Assembly: GCA_035235625.1 (NCBI GenBank)
Contig: CP141146.1
Location: 15,928,501-15,992,500 of the forward strand
Source: Saururus chinensis
Taxonomy: Eukaryota > Streptophyta > Magnoliopsida > Piperales > Saururaceae
DNA length: 64,000 bases
Reading direction: 5' to 3'
Shown here one piece after another: positions 9,795 through 20,800 of this stretch. Every line of letters starts with the position of its first letter. Position 1 is the first letter of the stretch. Position numbers and translations under genes: made by a program. The notes beneath the pieces were generated by a model. The model was given only the letters and a program-made list of their open reading frames with translations, was not told the origin of the DNA and did no database searches.

Positions 9795-10145
9795 TAGAGG
9801 AGCCACGATGATCGTCGAGGATATGGGAGAGAAAGGAGTCAAAACGGTGGTGGAGGCGCTTCATTTTTCTGGTGACGTCCTGGAGGTCGAGCTAGTCGAT
9901 GGTTGGGATGAAGTTGCCTAGGTTGAAGATGCTGGCTAGGAGGAGAAGTTGACATCATGAGTCTTGAGGAAGAGGGAGACGGTGTGGGAGGAAGCAGCAA
10001 CTATGACGAGAATGGAGCCGAGGCGGAGGCTGAGGAGCGGGCTGTAGGTGTGGATCAAGACGACGAGGTTCTAGTGGTGAGTGGAGCCAAGGTTGGGGAG
10101 GTTGGGCTGGAGATGGGCCAAGGTTTAGGTCCCAGTGGGAGGTTG
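9795..10145 (-). pseudogene. Cytochrome P450 (CYP71 clan, CYP92/CYP75-like) remnant
   Basis: Read on the minus strand, the fragment begins with a decayed proline-rich hinge (PPTGT-stop, then NLPNLGSTHH). It continues with the N-terminal substrate-access region (YSPLLSLRLGSILVIVAASS and FLKTHDVNF), then jumps to the F-G region (SIFNLGNFIPTID-stop-LDLQ, KMKRLHHRFDSFLSHILDDH). Between these, roughly 100 residues of a normal P450 are missing, including helix C. At least three in-frame stops are present, and the I-helix, ExxR and heme-cysteine regions are absent. Clan membership rests on the FNLGNFIP...LDLQ and FDxFLxHILDDH patterns. Similar GC-rich sequence continues to 10,400 without recognisable domains. 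Confidence 0.72.
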
Positions 10146-10466
10146 GGCTGGCGATGGCTGAGGAAGTGGACCCCAAAGGTGAGGAGAAGGTAGCCGAGAA
10201 TGGCAAGGAAGAGGGAGGAGAGGAGGTGATCCATGATGAAAGAAAGGGAAGCAGAAGAAAAAAATTAAGAGGGATTAAGGATCTGGATGAAGGTAGAAGG
10301 AAGAAGGACAAACGTAAGAAAGAAGCTGGAAGAAGGTAAAGAAGAAGCCGGAAGAAGGTAAAGAAGAAGCCGGAAGAAGTGTAATTTTGTCTACAAATTA
10401 AAATCACGTGACCATTAAATTGATTTTACATGCTTTTCAGACCTGGCATCAGATAAAGCCTGTTCG

Positions 10467-10941
10467 TAAGAGCATGCACCAATTTTGTCTTTTTTTTCTT
10501 CTTTAAAGAAATGAGTACATATATAAAAGCAAAGTAAATAGAGTTTATGTCACTGAGGGAAAACCTAATATGCGTCTTAAAAATAGCAATTGGGGTCTTC
10601 AAAATAAAGACCTATTTGCCTATGTGGCAAAATAGAGACCCATAAATTCTAACTATAAATGTTAAATTCTTTATTTTAATATTAAAATAAAAATAAAAAA
10701 TTAAGTGAAAGAAGAGAGTACAAATTAAAGAAGGTAGGTATAATAAAAAATTTTAAAAAGTATAAATGGCGTCCCCAAATAGAGATGCTGAAAAAGGTGT
10801 TCCAAAAGAGGGCGTCATTTCCACTATTTCCACATTAGAAATGACACCCTAGTTAAAAAAACTAGGGTCCCATTTTTTCCAATTGAAATGGTCATGCAGA
10901 ACACCACATGGATTTGACATCCCGTGTCGGAGATGCTCTTA
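10467..10941. mobile_element. MITE, about 475 bp, TAAGAGCAT termini
   Basis: TAAGAGCATGCACC at the left end is matched in inverse by GTGTCGGAGATGCTCTTA at the right end. The interior is AT-rich and non-coding. GAGCATCTCC-type ends are common in plant non-autonomous DNA elements. A target-site duplication could not be seen clearly. A short tract resembling another MITE end (ACTCCATCCGTACGATATTAA) follows at 10,958. Confidence 0.6.
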
Positions 10942-11289
10942 ACTTTTGCTCTTATACTCCATCCGTACGATATTAATAGCTTTATTTATTTTTTAAAAAT
11001 GAATTAATTTTAATTTATTTTAAAAAACCAAATAAAATTATTAATGTGGGGACAATAAGGTCTATGAATAATGGCGAATGATAATTATAGTTAGTAAGGT
11101 CACCATTTAGGGTTTAGGAGCTCTCCAAAAAGGGGCAATTCACCAAAATCACCCCATAGTACGTGGCAATGTACAAAATATTTCCAATTTCAATGTAATA
11201 AAAAAATGACCATGTGCACATGTGAATCCCCACACATGGTAGAAATTATCTAAAATACCTCTCTTATATTTTCTTTCTTTTAACTTCAT

Positions 11290-12610
11290 CAACTCACTAC
11301 TTCCATTTTCTAGTAGTTTTGGCTCTAACACCACCTCCAACTCCACTGCATCTGTCACTGACTCCATCACTCACTTCGCTGTATCTGCAATCGGCTCTGC
11401 TTCATTCACCTTTGCCTTTACCTCTTCCTTTATCGTCTGCTCCTCCTCCCATCCTCTGCCACACTATCTCATCCTCTTCCTCTTTCCGTCATCTCTATCC
11501 TCCTGAACTTCTCCTCTTCAGTTGTCTCCTCTTCCTCCTCCCAAAAAACTGGCAAGACTGGCCACAAATTAGCCAACAAAGCTATTATTATTTTTCTACA
11601 AGCTCCAATATTTTAAATAAACCTACAAACATATTAAACTACCTAAAACCAAGAACACGTTTTATTTTCACTTGATTTTGGGTTTTGTTTAATAGTGAAC
11701 AAACCTTACAGTGGGAGTCGACAGTCGATAGACAACAAATAGATTTATTGTCGTAAAGGATAAGTAAGATAGCATTCTAAGTAATAGTTTCTCCTTCAAT
11801 ATTTACAATAAACTATCTCAACAAACCAAATATATAAATAGAAAAGTAAAATAGATTTTAAACACGCAATTATTGACTATCAAATGTCGACTCTTAACTG
11901 TCACACATCAGTAAAAGGAGGTTTCCAACTCCGAATGAGAAGGTGGTGTTCGACAATATGACAATCAATAGTAAAAAAAGTTAAAAATCAAGAGTGGATA
12001 GTCAACAATCGTATGTTTGAAATTTATTTTATTTTTGTGTTTATCTATTTTAATTTGTTGAAATAGTTCATTATAAATATTGAAAAAGATATTGTCATTC
12101 GGAATGTTGTCTTGCTGCCTGTTTACTATAATAAATCTGCCTATAAGTTGTCGATTGTTAGCATAAGGTTTGTTTGACATTGGAAAAAACTTAAAATTAA
12201 GTAAAAAAAAAAACCCTACTCTCTATTTTGACTGGTTTAACATGTTTATGAATTCATTTTTTAAAGATTTGAGCCCATAGAGAAAATAAATAAAATTTTA
12301 ATATCTACTCGGCTAGTTTGTGGTCAGTCTTGTAATATTCTAGGAAAGGGGAAGAGGAGGCGACCGAGGAGGAGAAATAGACAGGGATAGAGAGGAGGTG
12401 GCTGAGGAGGGAAATGGGAGGGGGTAGAGAGGAGGAGGTAGCTGAGGAGGAGAATGGGAGGGTGTAGAGAGGAGGGTGGAGGAGGCGAAGGCGAAGGCAG
12501 AAGAAGCGCAGCCAATGGCAGAGAGAGCGGAGTCAGTGGTGCAAGTAGTGGAGTATGTAGCAGAGGTGGTGGAGTTGGAGCTGAAGCTTCTAGCAAAGGG
12601 TAGCAGTAAG
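11290..12610. mobile_element. Foldback element with inverted arms of about 650 bp
   Basis: The left arm (about 11290-11935) and right arm (about 12610-11950) are diverged reverse complements with almost no spacer. Shared stretches include CTCCAACTCCAC, a long CT-rich tract (CTCCTCCTCCC), AAGACTGGCCACAAATTAGCC versus AAGACTGACCACAAACTAGCC, and CAATATTTACAATAAACTAT versus CAATATTTATAATGAACTAT. A transcript would fold into a long imperfect hairpin and could yield small RNAs. The proline/serine-rich frames on both strands are products of the CT-rich arms. Terminal bases and target duplication are unresolved. Confidence 0.8.
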
Positions 12611-12894
12611 TTAGTGTAACTACCTGACTTTTTACACAAAATTAAAAGTCAAAGTCTCATCAATTTATGTTCAAAAGGGGGCTAAGATCAACTATGTAAT
12701 GATGAGTAACTCTCGATTAATTTACATAATTGTAGAAGTTATGAAATAGGGCTTAACATACCCCAACAAAAAGTCAGCATAAATGTACATAATTAGAGCA
12801 TAAAAGAGACTTGACAAAAAATATCCAAATATGAAACGCCTACTCTGACGTCTTGGAGATTTTTTGGAAGGAGCAGTGGAGGGAGCCTCCCTTT

Positions 12895-13140
12895 TATATA
12901 AGAGCCTTATCTCTTCGAGGCTCAGAGGCGGCAGGTAGAGTCCCCCCTCTCCCCGGGACTTTCTTTCTTCGAGGCTTGGAGGTAGTAGGTAGAGTCTCCC
13001 CTCTTCACGAGACTTTATTTCTTGGAAGCTTAGAGGCATCAACAAAACCTCTCTTCACACGAGACTTTTCTCTCTTTATGGCCTAGAGGTAACGATAAGA
13101 GCCTCTTCTTGACTCGGGATGTTCCTCTCTCTAGGTTGAG
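12895..13140. repeat. Degenerate minisatellite, period about 57 bp, four to five copies
   Basis: Units of the form CTTCGAGGCTTGGAGGTAGTAGGTAGAGTC, CCCCTCTTC, ACGAGACTTT(C/A)TTTCTT recur near 12915, 12970, 13025 and 13080. Copies diverge progressively to the right. Open frames here on both strands are repeats of this unit and carry no recognised domain. Confidence 0.7.
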
Positions 13141-14255
13141 TATTTCTAAAAATTGACATCCCATAGCAAAGAGCACCCTCAATTTAGCTAAGTTTGCTTT
13201 TTTGACAATCTTAAAACCATTTAGAAACGAAGAAATGAAGGTTTGTAAATGGGAAAAATAATTCAATTGAAGACATTGGGTGTGAAAGGATGAGAAAATT
13301 TAAACCCCTCCTCCTTTAATATGAGAAGGGCATGTGATGGATTCATCCCAAGTAGCATGCATCTGTGTGCCTCTCATCAGTGAGCGCTGCGTAGCATGAT
13401 TGTTGTTAGCTAGTGATGCTATACATTTTTTTTTAAAACAAATCTAATTTCAAAACTTCTAAGATTATAACTTGCTACCCAAAACTTGGATTTGCACGTT
13501 TTTAGTACTGATAGACTTGTATCGATGAGTCATACAAAACAAGATCCTACAAGGGTATGTTATCTTATAATTTTAAAATAGGGCCCACCCATTGACAAGT
13601 TTCTTCAGGTTGTAGCCTATGATCCGAGCGTCCAATTTACATGTTCTTGGGCTTTATACACTAGTCTCTCATAATCCTATCAAAGACTTAAAAGTTCCTT
13701 TAAAAGAAAAAGAATAAGGCATAAAATCATTTATTAAATTTGATTAATATAGTTACTTGGCCCAAAAACCTTCTTTTTGTTGTCAGTTTGGCTTCTTGTT
13801 TTTGCAGTTCATTCAACTACATGCTTGTAAATTTTCTGGTCACTTGTTCTTCTGGTCTTTTAAGGGTGTATGAACATAGCATTCTCTACATTTGAGGATT
13901 TTATTTCCAATGAAGCATTACGAGTGGAGGAGACTCATGTATTTTGCTAGCACGTGTTTCAGTCTCTCCGTTATTTCTCTTGAAATGAAAATCCTTTTAG
14001 TACATTTCTTTTATCTCCTTTAATTTCTGCATACAAATAATCATTAGAGAAGGTGTCAAACAACATAAATCTGAACCATTCGCTATTATTTATATTATTA
14101 TCTACGGTGCAATTGTGATATAATCTAATAATGAATTTTGTTTTTACATCAACCAGATGGAATTCACGCATCCAGCTTCTTATAACTACTGTCTGATAAT
14201 TCCATGCATAAATATCACCAAAAGCTATTTCACAAATTCTAAACTAAGTGAAGTA
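13141..14255. other. No gene recognised
   Basis: AT-rich intergenic sequence. Nothing beyond scattered short frames is supported. Confidence 0.4.
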
Positions 14256-14296
14256 CGCCATTTACATATGCTGTTTGCACTCACGGCGGAAGAAGC

Positions 14297-14593
14297 TCAA
14301 GAGGCTTGGTCTTGCAGGCTCAGCTCGTTATTGGCAGTGGCGATGAAGGGGATGCTGAATGCAGTCGTCGGCGACGTGGCGGGAAGTCGGTGGTGACTCG
14401 CGAAGTTCTGGGAGGCGACAAGAGGGCACCTCCCGCGATCCCCGTTAGGGGTGTTGTAGCATTGTGGGCGAGGTGGCGTTGGCCCTCTCTGTAGTCACTG
14501 AAACTGGCAGCCGAGCGACCCCGCTGCCAAAACAGCCTCTGGTGCCGGTGCCATGATCACAAGGAACATGTTGTTACTGCCGCGGAGGGCCAT
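14297..14593 (-). pseudogene. Inverted paralogue of the small secreted protein, nonsense-mutated
   Basis: On the minus strand from ATG 14593, the frame reads MALRGSNNMFLVIMAPAPEA and follows the 8,275 gene almost throughout, including GPTPPRPQCYNTPNG, CPLVASQNFASHHRLPATSP and the shared LQDQAS end at TGA 14299-14297. Relative to that copy it is six codons shorter in the signal peptide, and Ser39 (TCA) has become TGA (14497-14495), stopping translation after 32 residues. After the stop the frame remains open for 65 codons without a frameshift, so the loss looks recent. The 5' UTR and TATA region (14,600-14,745) are also duplicated, although the TATA box is altered to ATATTTAAG. Confidence 0.9.
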
Positions 14594-14749
14594 CTTTTTT
14601 ATCTTCTCAAGATAGCTAGTGCAGTTGACAAGAAGCTGAAACAAGATGATATATAGACTTTGCTGTGACTATGCGATCAAGAGACTAGCGGTTGGTTCAC
14701 TTTGTGATGTGAGGAGGGAAAAGGGAAGGCGTTGTTCCTTAAATATGCT

Positions 14750-15876
14750 CCGGCGTTGTTGTTGTAGGGGGTGGTTTGTCATGACTCATGCAGGGATTGT
14801 GCTTTGACTGTGACCGGCTATATCCCCTTTTGGACTGGGTTAGAGTTTTTTATGTTCTCGGCTATATCCTAAGTAAAAGCCGAGTCTAAAGAACACTTGA
14901 GAGGCTGATTTCCTTGACGGCGCACATGGTAGTGTATGTTAGCATAAGTATTACTTGCGCTAACTTATGTTACCGTGTACACCGTCGATCTTTAAAATCA
15001 ACGCCTTTCAAATATTCCTTACGTTCAGCTTATTTCATGAGCGTAGAGCATAAAAAAAACTCTACCTTTGAACTAGTCAGCACTCAAAAATTCGTTGTTC
15101 AGAACCTTCAGGTCTTCCTCGATGGTCTAGCATTTTGAATGTCGTGGGTCTTGTCTTGATTAACCGAATGTGCGCCGCCCGAACGACTCAAATTAACTGG
15201 TGTGGTTGCTCAGCAATTTTGTCATGCACGTCTTGAGAAAACATGTGCAGGCATTATGCCATGGATAGTCCGGATAGGGATGGGCCAGGCATGAAACCTT
15301 TCCTCACTACATCTGAACCACAAAAAAAAGGCAAGTGTCTTGTTGTAAAAAAAACCTTCTTAAAGTTACAGGCTTACAGCTCACTATAGTTATGGGAAGT
15401 AGGCCGTCAAACTATGATCTGATGGCCTATTTGCAGCTCTAGCTATCCTTTTTCTTTGTAAAAAATATTTTTCATGTTCCTCACTATGAGCCTAATACCA
15501 AGTTATTGTCTTTAAATTTCTTTTTGTAAATGATCAAAATCTCCTACTTGTTATCTTCTTAAAATGTTTATTCTCAATATCCGTCGGTCTATCTTGTTTC
15601 CTTTTTGTGTGTGTTAAATCTGCATAACACACACATTTTTGGGCTTTCATTAAATGAAAGATAACTATATTGGACATGTGTTTCCCCTTTTCAAGGATAA
15701 CAAGGGCAACGAAAATTTTAAGACTTATGAGATAGATCTCAAGGATCAAGCTTTTGCTTTCATTCCTTGGTCACATTTCACTCTATAGTTGGGCTGAGAT
15801 TCACATACCTATACCCTTACCTTTTGATGGTGTCATTACTATTAGTGAGGAGACAATTTCCTACTATGGTTCTAGA
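14750..15876. other. No gene recognised
   Basis: Mixed sequence with a repeated GGCTATATCC motif near 14,816 and 14,861 and short A-rich runs. No coding family is seen up to the left edge of the tandem array. Confidence 0.4.
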
Positions 15877-16916
15877 TTTTGGCTTTATACCATGTTTTGT
15901 GGAACTCTCACTTGTAAAGAACGGCTTCACCATTAATAAATGGTTCCCCTGTCAACGAAAAGATCCATTCTATCAAAAGAAATACTAAAAGCACCAAACA
16001 TGCAAAAACCTCTAAATTGACTTGCGAGCTAAAACTTGAACCAAGTTGGTAACTGGAAAAATCAAGAAAACAAAGGCAACGAGAACATTATAAAACTATT
16101 TTGACTCACCTCCATAATCATTTTTTTCCCAATCAACATAGGAATCGGGAAAAACCCACTTAACTCCTAGCAAATCTAGAAGAAGACAAAAAGGTATACT
16201 TGTTATTGTTTAATTTTTTAAAATAAACTAAAATTAGCATTCCTTTTGGAAAAAATAGATTACAGTACCTACTATCCTCGATGCGACATCCTCAGGTAGA
16301 AGAGCTCATAAGGCAAAGTAGAATGACGTTGACACCAAATAAAATTTTTTTCCGACCTTCTTCTTTACTATAACGAACAAAAACTATTAGGAGTTAGTCT
16401 GCTACGTAGACGTAGAAAATAGCAATCAGGATTAGAAAAAAGCTAGGAGTCAAATAAATCCACTAAATTCCAGAAACTGGTTGTTACTGCTGCGTAGACA
16501 AGGTAAGTAGCAATAAACATTTTGTGTTCTTTTGTAAATAGGATATTACAATTTGAGCACTATATGAGAAATTCCCGAAAATAAACATAGAAAACATTTA
16601 CAACATATACAACCAAATCATCTATTTTTTAGGCATATTATATGAGAATACTTGGAAAGTAGTGTTCACTGAACGTAGTTGTTTCATACCTTCAAGTATA
16701 CCACTTCATCTTTTAATTACCTAACTGTGAATTCAGAAATTAATTATAAATTAAAAACAAGTGATAAAGATCAACCGCATTCTGTAACAGAATGTCACAA
16801 AGAGCAGAAATTCTTTCATCTAAAGGGTCAACAAAATTCTAGTATTTCAATTACAATTTGAATCGGGAATTTGTTAAACTTAGAACAACTACAGTAATAG
16901 GAAGAGCTTCACTTAG

Positions 16917-17201
16917 CTATATCAAAACTGAAAGAATTCCAAATGCTTGGGAGCGAATTCGCTTGTTCTTCATCATTTTTCTCTTCGCAAAGCTCCAAAA
17001 TTGAAAATGAGTAGGCGGGTTATTATAGATATCGGACCACCACGAGTAATCATATACATTAGGTAACTCCGATTTCAAATTTTTGGCTCTATACCACGTT
17101 TTGTGGAACTCTGGCTTGTAAGGAACGACTACACCATTAATAAATAGTTCCCCTGTCAACGAAAAGATCCATTCCATCAAAAGAAATACTAAAAGCACCA
17201 A
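16917..17201 (-). pseudogene. Array exon copy (unrecognised membrane protein segment), open
   Basis: A 94-codon open segment: a predicted membrane helix (VLLVFLLMEWIF), then INGVVVPYKPEFHKTWYRAK, a Tyr/Trp-rich part (YDYSWWSDIYNN) and a basic end (KRKMMKNKRIRSQ) before TAG. In frame it extends upstream as NLEVFECL to a possible TTTAG acceptor near 17,220. The short exon that would precede it (17,385-17,335) has TAG where other units have TGG, so this unit would not give a joined product. Confidence 0.5.
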
Positions 17202-18119
17202 ACATTCAAAAACCTCTAAATTGACTTGCGAGCTAAAACTTAAACCAAGTTGGTAACTGGAAACATCAAGAAAACAAAGGCAATAAGAACATTATAAAAC
17301 TATTTTGACTCACCTCCATAATCTTTTTTTTCCTTATCAACATAGGAATCGGGAAAAACCTACTTAACTCCTGGCAAATCTAGAAGAAGACGAAAAGATA
17401 TACTTGTTATTGTTTAATTTTTTAAAATAAACTAAAATTAACATTCCTTTTGGAAAAAATAGATTACAGTACCTACTATCCTCGATGCGACATCCTCAGG
17501 TAGAAGAGCTCCTAAGGCAAAGTAGATTAACGTTGACACTAAATAAATTTTTTTTCGAGGTTCTTCTTCACTATAACGAACAAAAACTATGTGGAGTTAG
17601 TCTGCTATGTAGACTTAGAAAATAACAATCAGGATTAGGAAAAGTTAGGAGTCAAATAAATCCACTAAATTCCCGAAACTGGTTATTACTGCTGCGTAGA
17701 CAAGGTAAGTAGCAATAAACATTTTGTGCTCTTTTGTAAATAGGATATTACAATTTGAGCACTGTATGAGAAATTCCCGAAAATAAATATGGAAAACATT
17801 TGCAACATATACAACCAAATCATCTATTTTTTTAGGCATATCATATGAGAATACATGGAAAGTAGTGTTCACTGAACGTAGTTGTTTCATAGCTTTAAGT
17901 ATACCATTTCAACTTTTAATTACCTAACTGTGAATTCAGAAATTGATTACAAATTCAAAACAAGTGATCAAGATCAACCGCATTCTGTAACAAAATGTCA
18001 CAATGAGCAGAAATTCTTGCATCTAATGGATCAATAGAATTCTAGTATTTCAATTACAATCTAAATCGGGAATTTGTAAAACTTCGAACATCTACAGTAA
18101 TAAGAAGAGCTTCACTTAG

Positions 18120-18404
18120 CTATATGAAAACTAAAAGAATTCCAAAAGCTTGGGAGCGAATTTGCTTGTTCGTCATCATTTTTCTCTTCCCAAAGCTCCA
18201 AAATTGAAAATGAGTAGGCGGGTTATTATAGATATCGGACCACAACTGGTAATCATTTACATTTAGTAACTCCGATTTGAAATTTTTGGCTCTATACCAC
18301 GTTTTGTGGAACTCTGGCTTGTAAGGAACGGCTTCACCATTAATAAATGGTTCTCCTGTCAACAAAAAGATCCATTCCATCAAAAGAAATACTAAAAGCA
18401 CCAA
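18120..18404 (-). pseudogene. Array exon copy, open
   Basis: Same 94-codon segment as at 16,917-17,201, with changes such as INGEAVPYK and SELLNVNDYQLWSD. Its unit is one of three adjacent, nearly identical copies (17.0-20.6 kb). The preceding short exon again has TAG. Confidence 0.45.
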
Positions 18405-19322
18405 ACATTCAAAAACCTCTAAATTGACTTGCGAGCTAAAACTTAAACCAAGTTGGTAACTGGAAACATCAAGAAAACAAAGGCAATAAGAACATTATAA
18501 AACTATTTTGACTCACCTCCATAATCTTTTTTTTCCTTATCAACATAGGAATCGGGAGAAACCTACTTAACTCTTGGCAAATCTAGAAGAAGATGAAAAG
18601 ATATACTTGTTATTGTTTAATTTTTTAAAATAAACTAAAATTAACATTCCTTTTGGAAAAAATAGATTACAGTACCTACTATCCTCGATGCGACATCCTC
18701 AGGTAGAAGAGCTCCTAAGGCAAAGTAGATTAACGTTGACACTAAATAAATTTTTTTTCGAGTTTCTTCTTCACTATAACGAACAAAAACTATGTGGAGT
18801 TAGTCTGCTATATAGACGTAGAAAATAACAATCAGGATTAGGAAAAGTTAGGAGTCAAATAAATCTACTAAATTCCCGAAACTGGTTATTACTGCTGCGT
18901 AGACAAGGTAAGTAGCAATAAACATTTTGTGCTCTTTTGTAAATAGGATATTACAATTTGAGCACTGTATGAGAAATTCCTGAAAATAAATATGGAAAAC
19001 ATTTGCAACATATACAACCAAATCATCTATTTTTTTAGGCATATCATATGAGAATACATGGAAAGTAGTGTTCACTGAACGTAGTTGTTTCATAGCTTTA
19101 AGTATACCATTTCAACTTTTAATTACCTAACTGTGAATTCAGAAATTGATTACAAATTCAAAACAAGTGATCAAGATCAACCGCATTCTGTAACAAAATG
19201 TCACAAAGAGCAGAAATTCTTGCATCTAATGGATCAATAGAATTCTAGTATTTCAATTACAATCTAAATCGGGAATTTGTAAAACTTCGAACATCTACAG
19301 TAATAAGAAGAGCTTCACTTAG

Positions 19323-19607
19323 CTATATGAAAACTAAAAGAATTCCAAAAGCTTGGGAGCGAATTTGCTTGTTCGTCATCATTTTTCTCTTCCCAAAGCT
19401 CCAAAATTGAAAATGAGTAGGCGGGTTATTATAGATATCGGACCACAACTGGTAATCATATACATTTAGTAACTCCGATTTCAAATTTTTGGCTCTATAC
19501 CACGTTTTGTGGAACTCTGGCTTGTAAGGAACGGTTTCACCATTAATAAATGGTTCTCCTGTCAACAAAAATATCCATTCCATCAAAAGAAATACTAAAA
19601 GCACCAA
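19323..19607 (-). pseudogene. Array exon copy, open
   Basis: Nearly identical to the 18,120 copy (INGETVPYK, NVYDYQLWSD), which points to recent unit duplication or gene conversion. The short exon upstream carries the same TAG. Confidence 0.45.
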
Positions 19608-20512
19608 ACATTCAAAAACCTCTAAATTGACTTGCGAGCTAAAACTTAAACCAAGTTGGTAACTGGAAACATCAAGAAAACAAAGGCAATAAGAACATTA
19701 TAAAACTATTTTGACTCACCTCCATAATCTTTTTTTTCCTTATCAACATAGGAATCGGGAGAAACCTACTTAACTCTTGGCAAATCTAGAAGAAGACGAA
19801 AAGATATACTTGTTATTGTTTAATTTTTTAAAATAAACTAAAATTAACATTCCTTTTGGAAAAAATAGATTACAGTACCTACTATCCTCGATGCGACATC
19901 CTCAGGTAGAAGAGCTCCTAAGGCAAAGTAGATTAACGTTGACACTAAATAAATTTTTTTTCGAGCTTCTTCTCACTATAACGAACAAAAACTATGTGGA
20001 GTTAGTTTGCTATGTAGACGTAGAAAATAACAATCAGGATTAGGAAAAGTTAGGAGTCAAATAAATCCACTAAATTCCCGAAACTGGTTATTACTGCTGC
20101 GTAGACAAGGTAAGTAGCAATAAACATTTTGTGCTCTTTTGTCAATAGGATATTACAATTTGAGCACTGTATGAGAAATTCCCGAAAATAAATATGGAAA
20201 ACATTTGCAACATATACAACCAAATCATCTATTTTTTTAGGCATATCATATGAGAATACTTGGAAAGTAGTGTTCACTGAACGTAGTTGTTTCTTAGCTT
20301 CAAGTATACTATTTCAACTTTTAATTACCTAACTGTGAATTCAGAAATTGATTACAAATTCAAAACAAGTGATAAAGATCAACCGCATTCTGTAACAAAA
20401 TGTCACAAAGAGCAGAAATTCTTGGTTCTAAAGGGTCAACCGAATTCTAGTATTTCAATTACAATCTGAATCGGGAATTTGTAAAACATAGAACAACTAC
20501 AGTAATCAGAAG

Positions 20513-20800
20513 CTATATAAAAACTGAAAGAATTCCAAAAGCTTTTGAGCGAATTCTCTTGTACCTCATCATTTTTCTCTTCGCAAAGCTCCAAAATTGA
20601 AAATTAGTAGGCGGTTTATTATAGATATGGGACCACCACGAGTAATCACATACATTGGGTAACTCTGATTTAAAATTTTTGGCTCTATACCACGTTTTGT
20701 GGAACTCTAGCTTATATGGAACGGCTTCACCATTAATAAATGGTTCCCCTCTTAATGAAAAGTCTATTCCATCAAAAAAAATACTAAAAGCACCAAACAT
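20513..20800 (-). pseudogene. Array exon copy, open but diverged
   Basis: The same segment with more substitutions (FDGIDFSLRGEPF shifted at the start, YKLEFHKTWYRAKNF, NVCDYSWWSHIYNKPP, KMMRYKRIRSK). The first codons read in a different frame from the helix of the other copies (MFGAFSIFFDGIDF instead of VLLVFLLMEWIF), so an indel lies near 20,760. Confidence 0.45.

Noticed and set aside
9955..10407. 150-codon minus-strand proline/leucine-rich frame
   Set aside because: A shadow of the GC-rich P450 remnant and low-complexity sequence; the P450 reading lies in other frames.
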